DNA of 64,000 bases, taken from Protonemura montana. Taxonomy: Eukaryota; Arthropoda; Insecta; Plecoptera; Nemouridae. The number at the start of each line of letters is the position of its first letter. The first letter of the stretch is position 1. Made by a program: the position numbers and the translations under genes. The notes beneath the pieces are model-generated. The model was not told where the DNA came from, searched no databases, and was given only the letters and a program-made list of their open reading frames with translations. The DNA is taken from NCBI GenBank assembly GCA_947568835.1, contig OX387611.1, forward strand, positions 3,104,001-3,168,000, written 5' to 3'. Positions 25,301 through 33,799 of this stretch are shown here, piece by piece.

Positions 25301-28300
25301 TAACCAAGTTTTAAGATCCTTGTGTGCTATGCTTGTGCTTATTGCTATGTCAATTGTGTGCAGTCCCATATGATAACCAAGTTTTAAGATCCTTCTGTGC
25401 TATGCACGTTGTGTCAATTGTGTGCAGTCCCATATGATAACCAAGTTTTAAGATCCTTGTGTGCTATGCTTGTGCTTATTGCTATGTCAATTGTGTGCAG
25501 TCCCATATGATAACCAAGTTTTAAGATCCTTGTGTGCTATGCTTGTGCTTATTGCTATGTCAATTGTGTGCAGTCCCATATGATAACCAAGTTTTAAGAT
25601 CTTTGTGTGCTATGCTTGTGCTTATTGCTATGTCAATTGTGTGCAGTCCCATATGATAACCAAGTTTTAAGATCCTTGTGTGCTATGCTTGTGCTTATTG
25701 CTATGTCAATTGTGTGCAGTCCCATATGTTAACCAAGTTTTAAGATCCTTGTGTGCTATGCTTGTGCTTATTGCTATGTCAATTGTGTGCAGTCCCATAT
25801 GATAACCAAGTTTTAAGATCCTTGTGTGCTATGCTTGTGCTTATTGCTATGTCAATTGTGTGCAGTCCCATATGATAACCAAGTTTTAAGATCCTTGTGT
25901 GCTATGCTTGTGCTTATTGCTATGTCAATTGTGTGCAGTCCCATATGATAACCAAGTTTTAAGATCCTTGTGTGCTATGCTTGTGCTTATTGCTATGTCA
26001 ATTGTGTGCAGTCCCATATGATGACCAAGTTTTAAGATCCTTGTGTGCTATGCTTGTGCTAATTGTCCAGGTAACATGATGAGATGTTTGCCTACTGTTG
26101 TTTACCTGTTCTCGCCACGCTTGCGCTTGTCTAGCAGACGTTTGCGCAAGTCGTCCAGTTTGTGGTCGGCGGCAATCTCTTGAAGCCGAGCTGCCTCCGC
26201 CGCCCCCCGGCCTGCTGCCTCCCTCCGCTCTCTGCAAGGGGCGGAAACAATTTAGGAAACAATAGCAGACAGATCGGCTGGAACGTTTATTGTGAGATTC
26301 ACTTATAATGCAACGCACAAGTAATTTCAATCGAGTTCTTTATCAGCTTAGTTTCTTTACTCGAAAGATTAATATATTTTTTTGGTAAAAAATGGACATG
26401 GTTGACACATAATGATGTTGACATACATTACGATTGTTTTTAGACTCATGTCTACTTGATGTAAACTTAGCACTGGTTTTAACAAAAACTATTTCAACTG
26501 GGTTTTGAATGCCAAGTGAAAAACAACTAAATTTCCCAACGTTTCGTAACTTGTACCTGTTTGTCAGGACTGCTTTAACCCTTGATAAAGTAACAGGTAC
26601 AAGTTACGAAACGTTGGGAAATTCAGTTGTTCTTCACTTAGCATTCAAAACCCAGTTGAAATAGTTTTTGTTAATTTGTCTTAATTTTTTCGATTAAAAT
26701 TGAAGAAAATCTTTACCAATTTTATTTAGTAACTTATTTTTCTGATCGATTTTCTTGAAAAACACAGCAAGTCTTTAGTGCAAACACGAAAAGATGTCTC
26801 GAAAAGTTGACATGAACTGGATCAGCCGTTTGGTTAGTAGAGCCAAGAATAGACTCAGCGGTGATATCCTAGTTTTGTTCCGCTAACTGAGAGACTGACA
26901 TGATATCCTAGTTTTGTTCCGCTAACTGAGAGACTGACCTGTGCGAGCGTTTCTTCTCGTGCTGCCGCTCATTATGTTGATCTCGATGATCGCTGCGAGA
27001 GCGATGATGACCCTTGCGACTGCTATAATGCATCGATGCATCTCCCTTCGCGCTGTGACTCTGAAACAAACAGACCATCAACATAGAATACAATTAAATA
27101 GAACGGGTAAAGTTGAAATGGAACGAAGAAAACTGCAATGGAAGGGAACTGAAAAATATGTTAAAATTTTCAGAAGAAATAAAGTTAGAATTAGTATTAG
27201 AGTTTAGGTCAATAGTTTTAGTTTTTTTTTTCTGCTACTTGTATGTTACATGCAAATTGCAGTTTTTTTCTAGGAAAAAATTAAATAAATAAATAAATAA
27301 ATACTGCACTTTATTGCACTTTACATTTTAGCAGAAATTCTTTTTGTTTTCTGATTTTTCCAAGCAGTTCGGTGTAGCTTTGCAATTGTAATCGACCCTT
27401 TATTTTGTCCTTTAATCACAAAGTGTACAACCAAAGAATAAAAGAATACAGACTTGTCCAAAAAAAAAAAAAAAAAAATTATTATTAGAAATAAATCACA
27501 AATAACTTACAAAAACAAAGAGTAATACTAAAATAAACAAGTGGAATATAAAAAGTTTAGTCAGTCAATTGTCCTTCGCGTCTAATTTACGATATTACCC
27601 GACATTATAAAATCCATTCTACAATAACAAATTCTTGATAAAGCATCTAAACTTTAAAACATCACCCATTGAGGCCCGGGCATTGCCTGCGCATTGCAAG
27701 CGTTTGCAATTTAAATTAGATTTCACATAAGAAGAAATATTAGACGATTAGGGACAACAAGGAAATCATTGAAATTGAATGTCTGAAATTTTCTGTAATT
27801 TTTTTTTTCAGCTCATAAGACTAGTAATATGTAGGGAATAATATGAATCAGGTATCTAAGAAGCAAGGATGAAGCAATGAGTTGAAAATTTGACTTCATT
27901 TCACTAATTTTTTAATTAGTTAGGTAGTAAATAAGCAATCTAGCATTTAAATCCGATGATTCCTGCTTAGCACAATTACACTGCCACGGATCTACCCCAG
28001 GTTTACATCGAACCTAAACGCTTTCTGGCAAGATAAGCTTTAACTTAATTACTCACATGGCTAGAAGTATGATCCCTCCTAATTTCGCCACGTTCGCTGT
28101 GCTTTTCTCTTCGTGTGCTGCTACTGCGGCTAGTCGGTTGACCTATCCTAGCGTGGTACAACTTGGCTTGCGGAGGTTTTATGTCCAACGAATCTGCCGT
28201 GTCTTCGTTTTCTTCGTCAGACATCCTACAAATACCACATGTTTCAGAATTCAAAATGTCTGTTTTGTTTGACAATGCATTTACAATGACAGCACAATAG

Positions 28301-28857
28301 AGATGCTACGAGAAATACTGTTACTTTTCACTAAAAATAATAGAGATCGAATGTGAAGCTAGGAAATTATCTCGGCGCTAACGAAAACAGATTGGTGGGA
28401 TCAAACTAAAAGATCTGGAATAGAGTCATAGACAATACTTCCAGAGCGACATATCTGTTCTACTAGTGATTCTGATCATTTCAACTTACGTTTATTAACA
28501 TAGATATTAGATGTTAGGAATTATTTGAATTTAGGGAATGATGAAATGCGACAGTTAAGATCACGAAACTGGCCTAAAAAATAGGGTTAAGGTACTGTCG
28601 ATTTTTTTTTGTGGCGGAGTAATATGTTAGAGAATCCAAAGTAGTGTCGCTCAGCAATAAAAGGGAACATTTAGAAAGGGTACGAAATATATCGCGGTAG
28701 TTAATATTTTTGTTTATCGATACCAAAACGTGTGCGTAACTTACGAAAACATAGCATTGTCCTTGGATAATTGCATAGGTGAATCGCCAGTAGGGCTCTC
28801 CATTTCCCCGTCTTCAACCTGATCGTCAACGCCAACATCCAAGTGGTAGCTCGACAT
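13340..28857 (-). CDS. Cdk11: Cyclin-dependent kinase 11 (PITSLRE kinase), complete, 17 exons
   Basis: Nuclear Ser/Thr kinase that partners with L-type cyclins in transcription and pre-mRNA splicing. Exons in order: 28857-28745, 28225-28057, 27060-26939, 26231-26106, 25149-24899, 23959-23768, 23365-23201, 22512-22318, 21144-21016, 19841-19724, 18839-18695, 18045-17901, 17027-16798, 16286-16170, 15466-15318, 14740-14545, 13441-13340. All phases close, giving 2664 nt and 887 aa (human CDK11 is about 795 aa, fly Pitslre longer). The protein ends GAGFSLKF, the conserved CDK11 C-terminus. The start chosen is [11 protein letters not shown]; an in-frame upstream ATG at 28926 is also open but gives an atypical hydrophobic leader. 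Fifteen introns are GT-AG; the one after exon 12 is GC-AG. The gene is head-to-head with MUL1, 743 bp between start codons. Identification is very firm. Confidence 0.96.
13478..13790. mobile_element. Palindromic MITE, family B (truncated copy)
   Basis: The left arm (GTTTCAACGTCAATGTTACA ... CTGTCGTATGAAATTTAATT) is intact. The right arm stops after GAGAAATATCGAAATTAAAT, so most of the second arm is missing. It lies in CDK11 intron 16, about 40 bp from the exon 17 acceptor. The intact copy is at 24281-24706. Confidence 0.75.
14338..14478 (+). mobile_element. Foldback element family A, single arm
   Basis: One arm only (TTGATAAAGTAACAGGTACA through GACATGAGTCTAAAA), in CDK11 intron 16 and ending about 65 bp from exon 16. 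It matches the right arm of the 1697-2048 copy. Confidence 0.7.
14757..15299 (+). repeat. 36-bp minisatellite, about 15 units, filling CDK11 intron 15
   Basis: The unit includes CTTGAGCTGGACAACAGCAT and GGACTGCAAGCCATGT. The array fills nearly all of the 577-bp intron (14741-15317). It is open in several frames only because 36 is a multiple of 3. Confidence 0.9.
15578..15800 (+). mobile_element. Composite element C2 with a single 60-bp unit
   Basis: The arm TTCTTGCAGATTACTTGCAT ... CTCAACGATTGATAAAC is followed by one CACGTG-bearing unit (GGTGGCACCTACCGTTACCA). It is the minimal-copy relative of 12495-13095 and 55745-56300, in CDK11 intron 14. Confidence 0.7.
15848..16024. mobile_element. 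Foldback element family A, diverged copy
   Basis: A short hairpin: AAAACTATTAGAAATGGGTT facing CCCAGATCAAATAGTTTTTG, ending in AACTAGTGCTAAGTTTAGAT and GTAGACATGATTCTAAAAAC. It lies in CDK11 intron 14. Confidence 0.65.
16330..16792 (+). repeat. 41-bp minisatellite (BamHI/PvuII-type unit), about 11 units, CDK11 intron 13
   Basis: The unit reads CTATCCAGGTTATTTGAGAT then CAGCTGGCTGGATCCTATGCT. It fills the intron between exons 13 and 14. The same unit forms arrays at 35829-36350 (same strand) and 37028-37600 (opposite strand). Confidence 0.9.
17140..17398. mobile_element. Foldback element family A, diverged copy
   Basis: Inverted arms AACTATTTGAAATGAGTTTT and AACACAGTTCAAATAGTTTT surround a spacer with ATCTGCAAAAG / TCTGCAGATCAAAG. 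It lies in CDK11 intron 12. Confidence 0.65.
17484..17892 (+). mobile_element. 5S-derived tandem array, copy D, abutting a CDK11 GC splice donor
   Basis: About 4.5 monomers of 91 bp with no SINE body. The last monomer breaks off after GGTCAGGTATCGGACGGGTT, about 9 bp from the end of CDK11 exon 12 (17901), so 5S-derived sequence sits beside the non-canonical GC donor. Confidence 0.8.
18275..18505. mobile_element. Inverted pair of tRNA-headed SINE fragments (hairpin), CDK11 intron 11
   Basis: From 18345 to 18415 the sequence reads one way (AGACTGGAAAAATGTGCAAC, AACCCGGGACCTCC). From 18430 to 18503 it reads as the reverse complement (GGAGGTCCCGGGTTCG, GTTGCACATTTTCCAGTCTA). Two SINE heads thus meet head to head near 18416. 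The body of the left copy extends to 18275. Confidence 0.75.
18880..19702 (-). repeat. 68-bp minisatellite, about 12 units, CDK11 intron 10
   Basis: On the minus strand (the sense of CDK11) the unit contains GTGTCAAAGTGACAAGGCTA, GCGGTGGCCGGTCCTTGG and TGCTGTTGGACAGGAGCAGC. The same unit in the same orientation relative to transcription fills MUL1 intron 3 (30864-31612). Confidence 0.9.
20648..20945 (+). mobile_element. Foldback element family A with a triplicated 43-bp end
   Basis: The right arm (GTAACAGGTACAAGTTACG ... GTTGAAATAGTTTTTG) is followed by three tandem copies of a 43-bp terminal segment (TTTTTGTTAAAACTAGTGCT AAG TTTACATCAAGTAGACTTGAG). CDK11 intron 9. It shows the same end expansion as 47955-48315. 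Confidence 0.75.
21412..21920 (-). mobile_element. 5S rRNA-headed SINE, copy E, near full length
   Basis: On the minus strand the 5S head starts near 21911 and includes GGAAACACCGGTTCTCGTAT and GATCACCGAAGTTAAGC, i.e. 5S sequence upstream of the A-box that the tandem monomers replace. About two monomers, the full body and the tail (AACACAACAAATAAAT) follow. This is the best copy for deriving the ancestral SINE. CDK11 intron 8. Confidence 0.85.
22738..22885 (+). mobile_element. Foldback element family A, single arm
   Basis: ACCCTTGATAAAGTAACAGG ... CAAGTAGACATAAGTCTAAA, one arm, in CDK11 intron 7. Confidence 0.7.
23385..23720 (+). mobile_element. 5S-derived tandem array, copy F, CDK11 intron 6
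   Basis: Nearly four 91-bp monomers, beginning TGACCATCGAGTTAAGC, fill most of a 402-bp intron. No SINE body follows. Confidence 0.8.
24281..24706. mobile_element. Palindromic MITE, family B (intact, about 425 bp)
   Basis: A near-perfect inverted repeat: ATCGTTGAGTGTAGGTTATA at the left and TATAACCTACACTCAACGAT at the right. The arms run through GATGGCCGCCAAATGACTAC and CTGTCGTATGAAATTTAATT. The central loop contains CAATCGTTGAGGTAAACATT. CDK11 intron 5. Relatives at 13478-13790 and 38498-38897. Confidence 0.85.
25209..26072 (+). repeat. 73-bp minisatellite, about 12 units, CDK11 intron 4
   Basis: The unit contains CAGTCCCATATGATAACCAA, GTTTTAAGATCCTTGTGTGC and TTATTGCTATGTCAATTGTG. One unit near 25390 has a short internal deletion. 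The array occupies almost the whole intron (25150-26105). Confidence 0.9.
26441..26680. mobile_element. Foldback element family A, compact hairpin copy
   Basis: Left arm GACTCATGTCTACTTGATGT ... GTTTCGTAACTTGTACCTG and right arm GTAACAGGTACAAGTTACGA ... AAACCCAGTTGAAATAG with only a short spacer. CDK11 intron 3. Confidence 0.8.
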
Positions 28858-29600
28858 TCTAATCCGTTTAAACACGAAAATTATAATTGTAAAGTCACCA
28901 GTGAGTTTATGATGCGTCTTGAACAACGAAAATACTCCCTAAATATTTATAAATGTTTGACTCGTAGGACTCAAACCACTGACAAGCTTTGAAAATAATG
29001 AATATTAACATGATGTTAAAATAAAAATGGAGAAGTAAGACTGGCGTAAGAACTATTGCCATTCCCAGAGAACAGAGATACAAATGAGAAACATATCCAA
29101 GCGTTTAACTTCTTTTCAGTAAACTTCAAAACACGAGACCGTTTCAGAAAACCTATTCAAGCTATCTGACTGTTGCAAGCATTACCCGATAGAGAGCGTC
29201 GTGGACCAAAAAAACGCGATTAATACACAGCGCCTAACTCAAACAAACATTTATTTATAATATTAAAACTATCTTTTAATGTAGATCAAACAACATGACC
29301 GAACCCTATAAAAAATTGATCTCGAAAACATATTCCTTGATTCTTTCGTGCATATTTCATAATCTAGCAGTGTAAAAGGTACTTAAAAAGTACTTTGATC
29401 TCACATAAGTTGTCTCCAAGTCGTTGACGGTGCTACGACCTCGTTGTCACTTTGACTTAAGATATAAGCTAAAGAATAGAAGATACTACAATAACTTAAA
29501 TCTCCGTTTGATTATGACAGTTATACTGTGAACAATAGTTTCTATGGAAACTGACATCAACAGGTGCTCTGAAGGTACTTTGTGACCCATATCAAATGTC
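28858..29600. promoter_or_regulatory. Shared CDK11/MUL1 head-to-head promoter region
   Basis: 743 bp separate the CDK11 start codon (minus) from the MUL1 start codon (plus), with no repeat array in between, unlike nearly every neighbouring interval. This fits a bidirectional housekeeping promoter. No convincing TATA box was found for either gene. Confidence 0.55.
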
Positions 29601-32600
29601 ATGGAAGGAGTGGAAGAATTTTTGAATCCTGTGCTGTTTGGTATCGTCGCATTCGAGTTTGTCTGGGACTTCTGTGAATACCAATATTACAAACGGATTC
29701 TAGAAGCAATAAAGGTGAATGAAATGACATGCATGGCGAAGTAAATGAACCCGCATTCGAATTGCACGCAAGTTTTATTCACCTATGACATTAATAAAGT
29801 TAAGCAACACTGCGCTGGGTCAGGTATTGGATGGGTGACCATCATACACATGACCAGTTCTGTTCGGGAGAGAGGTTGGAGGGATGAAAGTTAAGCAACA
29901 CTGCGCTGGGTCAGGTATTGGATGGTTGACCATCATACACATGACCAGTTCTGTTCGGGAGAGAGGTTGGAGGGATGAAAGTTAAGCAACACTGCGCTGG
30001 GTCAGGTATTGGATGGGTGACCATCATACACATGACCAGTTCTGTTCGGGAGAGAGGTTGGAGCGATGAAAGTTAAGCAACACTGCGCTGAGTCAGGTAT
30101 TTGATAGGTGACCACCATACACATGACCAGTTCTGTTCGGGAGAGAGGTTGGAGGGATGAAAGTTAATACAGCAACTTCACTCGCCTTGCTTATCAACCT
30201 CTCGACAGCATGGATTTGTGGAGGAATCCTGTTGTTCGCGTTGTACCGTCCTTCGAAAGGGAAAATAAGCCGGTGGTCCCCTTGGTCTTCGACAGGAGTA
30301 GGCTACGTGCCGGCACTGACTCTAACTCAGCTTCCTGTCAACAGACTGCGCCACAGTTCGACAGCGCTGTGGCGTCGTCTCTACGTTCGGGACAGACAGT
30401 GGCGTATGGCGTGGTCCACGGGACGGTACGAGCTTTGGACGCTCCAATAAAGAGTGCGCTTGTTCCGGGGTTAACAGGTGTGGTACAAAGGTTCAAGGTC
30501 GTGCGGTATCTGGCCTCGAAGGACTTCTTCGGATCTTGGTAGGACATGGACCAAATTGATTGATTGTATTTTACATTTTTTATACCAATTTTTTGGCATT
30601 TTTCTTTTAATTCTTGTCTACCAGGCGTCACAGCAAGGAGACGGTGCGGGATGGCATCGAGAAAACACGGTTTGGACTTCTTTGTGGTGAACACTTGGTC
30701 CATCTTACAGACAAATTCACAGAAAACCTGAGACTTGTGCACCTTGCAAGGACCGGATACGAGATCAAACAAGTGTCCGATGTGGCTACCGGGTTGCAAC
30801 AAGTCTTCGAGCTCACAGAGGTAAGCAAAGCAAGACTCCTGCTCTTCCAGGCTAGCTTAACCAGCCCGACGCAGTGTGTCAAAGTGACAAGGCTAAGCGG
30901 TGGCCGGTCCTTGGTGCTGTTGGACAGGAGCAGCCAACACAGTGTGTCAAAGTGACAAGGCTAAGCGGTGGCCGGTCCTTGGTGCTGTTGGACAGGAGCA
31001 GCCAACACAGTGTGTCAAAGTGACAAGGCTAAGCGGTGGCCGGTCCTTGGTGCTGTTGGACAGAAGCAGCCAACACAGTGTGTCAAAGTGACAAGGCTAA
31101 GCGGTGACCGGTCCTTGGTGCTGTGAGACAGGAGCAGCCAACACAGTGTGTCAAAGTGACAAGGCTAAGCGGTGGCCGGTCCTTGGTGCTGTTGGACAGG
31201 AGCAGCCAACACAGTGTGTCAAAGTGACAAGGCTAAGCGGTGACCGGTCCTTGGTGCTGTGAGACAGGAGCAGCCAACACAGTGTGTCAAAGTGACAAGG
31301 CTAAGAGGTGGCCGGTCCTTGGTGCTGTTGGACAGGAGCAGCCAACAAAGTGTGTCAAAGTGACAAGGCTGAGCGGTGACCGGTCCTTGGTGCTGTTGGA
31401 CAGGAGCAGCCAACACAGTGTGTCAAAGTGACAAGGCTAAGCGGTGGCCGGTCCTTGGTGCTGTTGGACAGGAGCAGCCAACACAGTATGTCAAAGTGAC
31501 AAGGCTAAGCGGTGGCCGGTCCTTGGTGCTGTTGGACAGGAGCAGCCAACACAGTGTATCAAAGTGACAAGGCTAAGCGGTGGCCGGTCCTTGGTGCTGT
31601 TGGGCTGAGATTTTCTTTGTGATTTCTTAGCGTCTTCTTACGGAAGATACTCCAGCTACTGCGCTGGGTGAGTTGTTTTTCGACGGCACCAACTTCGTGA
31701 TGAAGGCGCCTAGTGACGGCATGAACCACTTCCTTACCACGGGTTCGGTGTCTGCAATTGAAGAGAGCGTTGACAGCTTTAGAGCTACTTCCAAGTAAAA
31801 TTATTTCATTCTTTTTAACTTGTGTTTAACGACGCACTGTTTTGACAACCGGTCTAATAGCCAAAGTCCAAAGTACTCAGAGTGCCTTTTTTTCTCTAGG
31901 ATTTTTGGAATCATTTTTGGTGGACTCTCGACGGTCATCGTTTGTGGATTCCTGTATCGTAGGTGGCAGGATTACCGGGTAAGTGAATGATACTTGGACC
32001 CCGATCTCCACCCGCGAAAGGTGGAGATCGGGGTCCAAGTAGCTCAATTGGTTAGAGCAACACCCGCGACAGCTGGAGTTCGGGGTCCAAGTAGCTCAAT
32101 TGGTTAGAGCAACACCCGCGACAGGTGGAGATCGGGGTCCAAGAGGCTCACTTGGTTAGAGCAACACCCGCGACAGGTGGAGATCGGGGTCCAAGTAGCT
32201 CAATTAGTTAGAGCAACACCCGCGACAGGTGGAGATCGGGGTACAAGTAGCTCAATTGGTTAGAGCAACACCCACGACAGGTGGAGATCGGGGTCCAAGT
32301 AGCTCAATTGGTTAAAGCAACACCCGCGACAGGTGGAGATCGGGGTCCAAGTAGCTCAATTGGTAAGAGCAACACCCGCAACAGGTGGAGATCGGGGTCC
32401 AAGTAGCTCAATTGGTTAGAGCAACACCCGCGACAGGTGGAGATCGGGGTCCAAGTAGCTCAATTGGTTAGAGCAACACCCGCGACAGGTGGAGATCAGG
32501 GTCCAAGTAGCTCAATTGGTTAGAGCAACACCCGCGACAGGTGGAGATCGGGGTCCAAGTAGCTCAATTGGTTAGAGCAACACCCGCGACAGGTGGAGAT

Positions 32601-33018
32601 CGGGGTTCAAGTAGCTCAATTGGTTAGAGGAACACCCGCGACAGGTGGAGATCGGAGTTCGAATTTTTGAGTGGTTTATAGTATAGTAAAATGCCCGGCG
32701 TATTGCAAGCGTTCGCAATTTAAAGGCGATTTCGTATATTTTATCTTAAGATTCAGCTTTTTTTCTTTAAGTTTTGATTTATCTTTTCAGTCTTATCGGC
32801 GTCGTCAAGAAGCTATTGGGCAGCGTGAGATGGTAGTCCCTGATGACGACTTACCCTACACGCTACGTTGCGTTGTTTGCCGTTATTACGCCAGGGACAT
32901 CGTGCTCATGCCATGCCGACATTACTGTCTATGTCGAGCATGTTTGCACCCTGTCAGCAAGCATTGTCCGGTTTGCAGAGCTTACTTTCACACCGCCATT
33001 ACTGTGTACGTGGCATAG
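29601..33018 (+). CDS. Mul1: MUL1/MULAN mitochondrial outer-membrane E3 ubiquitin ligase, complete, 6 exons
   Basis: RING E3 ligase of the mitochondrial outer membrane, known to limit mitofusin and act beside PINK1/Parkin. Exons: 29601-29714, 30345-30538, 30625-30820, 31631-31794, 31900-31978, 32791-33018; all phases close, 324 aa (fly Mul1 is of similar length). The N-terminal hydrophobic segment (NPVLFGIVAFEFVWDF, about residues 9-24) is TM1. The intermembrane BAM/GIDE domain follows (VAYGVVHGTVRALDAPIKSA; LGELFFDGTNF). TM2 is IFGIIFGGLSTVIVCGFLY (about 224-242). The C-terminal RING has CVVC (276-279), MPCRHYCLCRAC and CPVC. All introns are GT-AG. Introns 1, 3 and 5 are filled by a 5S-SINE, a 68-bp array and a tRNA-like array. 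Confidence 0.95.
29797..30316 (+). mobile_element. 5S rRNA-headed SINE, copy G, MUL1 intron 1
   Basis: Four 91-bp monomers plus the body, truncated after GGAGTAGGCTACGTGCCGGC. It stops less than 30 bp before the MUL1 exon 2 acceptor (30344), so the local branch-point region is SINE-adjacent. Confidence 0.85.
30864..31612 (+). repeat. 68-bp minisatellite, about 11 units, MUL1 intron 3
   Basis: Same unit as CDK11 intron 10 (GTGTCAAAGTGACAAGGCTA; CTTGGTGCTGTTGGACAGGA), in the sense orientation of MUL1. Some units share a GCTGTGAGACAGGAG variant (31120, 31256), suggesting two-unit duplication. Confidence 0.9.
31822..31865 (-). mobile_element. 5S-SINE 3' tail fragment, MUL1 intron 4
   Basis: GTGTTTAACGACGCACTGTT TTGACAACCGGTCTAATAG matches the tail of copy A. 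It is a solitary fragment in a 105-bp intron. Confidence 0.6.
31991..32730 (+). repeat. tRNA-like tandem array T3 (12 x 52 bp) with hairpin 5' edge, MUL1 intron 5
   Basis: Twelve 52-bp units with TAGCTCAATTGGTTAGAGC run from 32033 to 32668; the last ends in GGAGTTCGAATTT. The 5' edge (31991-32041) is a perfect 22-bp inverted repeat (TACTTGGACCCCGATCTCCA.. / ..TGGAGATCGGGGTCCAAGTA) around a 7-nt loop. The 3' flank GTATTGCAAGCGTTCGCAAT is the tail motif also seen near 12108, 27690, 40150 and 43625. Confidence 0.85.
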
Positions 33019-33089
33019 GTGCAGTAATAACATGAACATTGGCTTTTATTTGCTTTTGTATTGGGTTTGTGTGAGATCTTGGAAAGCAA

Positions 33090-33313
33090 CCTTACACTGA
33101 GTCAGGTATTAGATGGGTGACCATCATACACATGACCAGTTCTGTTCGGGAGAGAGGTTGGAGGGATGAAAGTTAAGCAACACTGCGCTGGGTCAGGTAT
33201 TGGATGGATGACCACCGAACGGCTAGACGTATTGGAAACACCGGTCCTCGTGAGATTACCGAAGTTGAGCAACACTGCGCTCGGACAGGTTTTGTATGGG
33301 TGATCACCGAACG
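33090..33313 (+). mobile_element. 5S-derived repeat, copy H, with the longest 5S-like stretch
   Basis: One or two 91-bp monomers lead into a 5S segment with the upstream part retained (GGAAACACCGGTCCTCGTGA, GATTACCGAAGTTGAGC, GGTTTTGTATGGGTGATC). This gives near head-to-tail 5S-like units rather than the SINE monomer. Both ends of 5S are missing and the C-box is mutated, so it is a pseudogene or SINE head, not a functional 5S gene. It lies between MUL1 and COPS7. Confidence 0.7.
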
Positions 33314-33799
33314 ATTTGCTTTTGTGTGTAGGAACAGGAAGGACTGTTTGCCGATGAAAATTTGTCCGTGTAGTCGTAGAAGTTAGAAAGCTGTTTTGAT
33401 TTATCACATCGTGCCCGTGTCAAGTTTTTAAAGGAAAAAATTCTTTGAAAACAAAACAAGTTGTCTAAAAAAAGAATGATGGCGGTCAATTTTGAATAGA
33501 TTTGTCTTAGAATGAAAATGTTGTTGTTTAAGTTGGCAAAACTGCAAAGAGCGTACAAACTCGTATGTCACCGCTAGTATTCTATCATTCTTTGCTATTT
33601 TGCAAGTAATTTCGTGCACGATTGAACACGATTGACAAATAACGAAACACGCTCTTACGAGGATTGTAAAGTGTCTTTTTATTTTCTTAGCTGGTTTAGT
33701 GAGTCTACTTTCTCGATTTAAATGACCAATTTATAACCTATAAATCTTTGAAAAAGTTTCAATTTGCCAACCTTGATTAAGTTTGGTTTCATTTAAAAA

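Larger units (their letters stand above)
19724..28857 (-). other. CDK11 N-terminal charged region (exons 1-10)
   Basis: Residues 1 to about 520. Exon 2 has the CDK11 signature DSLDIKPPQ. Exons 3-7 are very rich in R, E, K, S and H, with basic/acidic alternation, RS/RSR pairs, a run of four ERT triplets in exon 5 and a predicted charged helix ([12 protein letters not shown] in exon 4). This is the family's nuclear-localisation and splicing-factor interaction region. Exon 8 is an acidic block ([11 protein letters not shown], then seven consecutive Glu). Exon 9 is Asp/Ser-rich. Exon 10 carries the pre-kinase motif [19 protein letters not shown], matching human [18 protein letters not shown]. Confidence 0.9.

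Noticed and set aside
33240-33313. Functional 5S rRNA gene
   Set aside because: Both 5S ends are missing and the C-box and IE carry substitutions; a SINE head or pseudogene explains it better.
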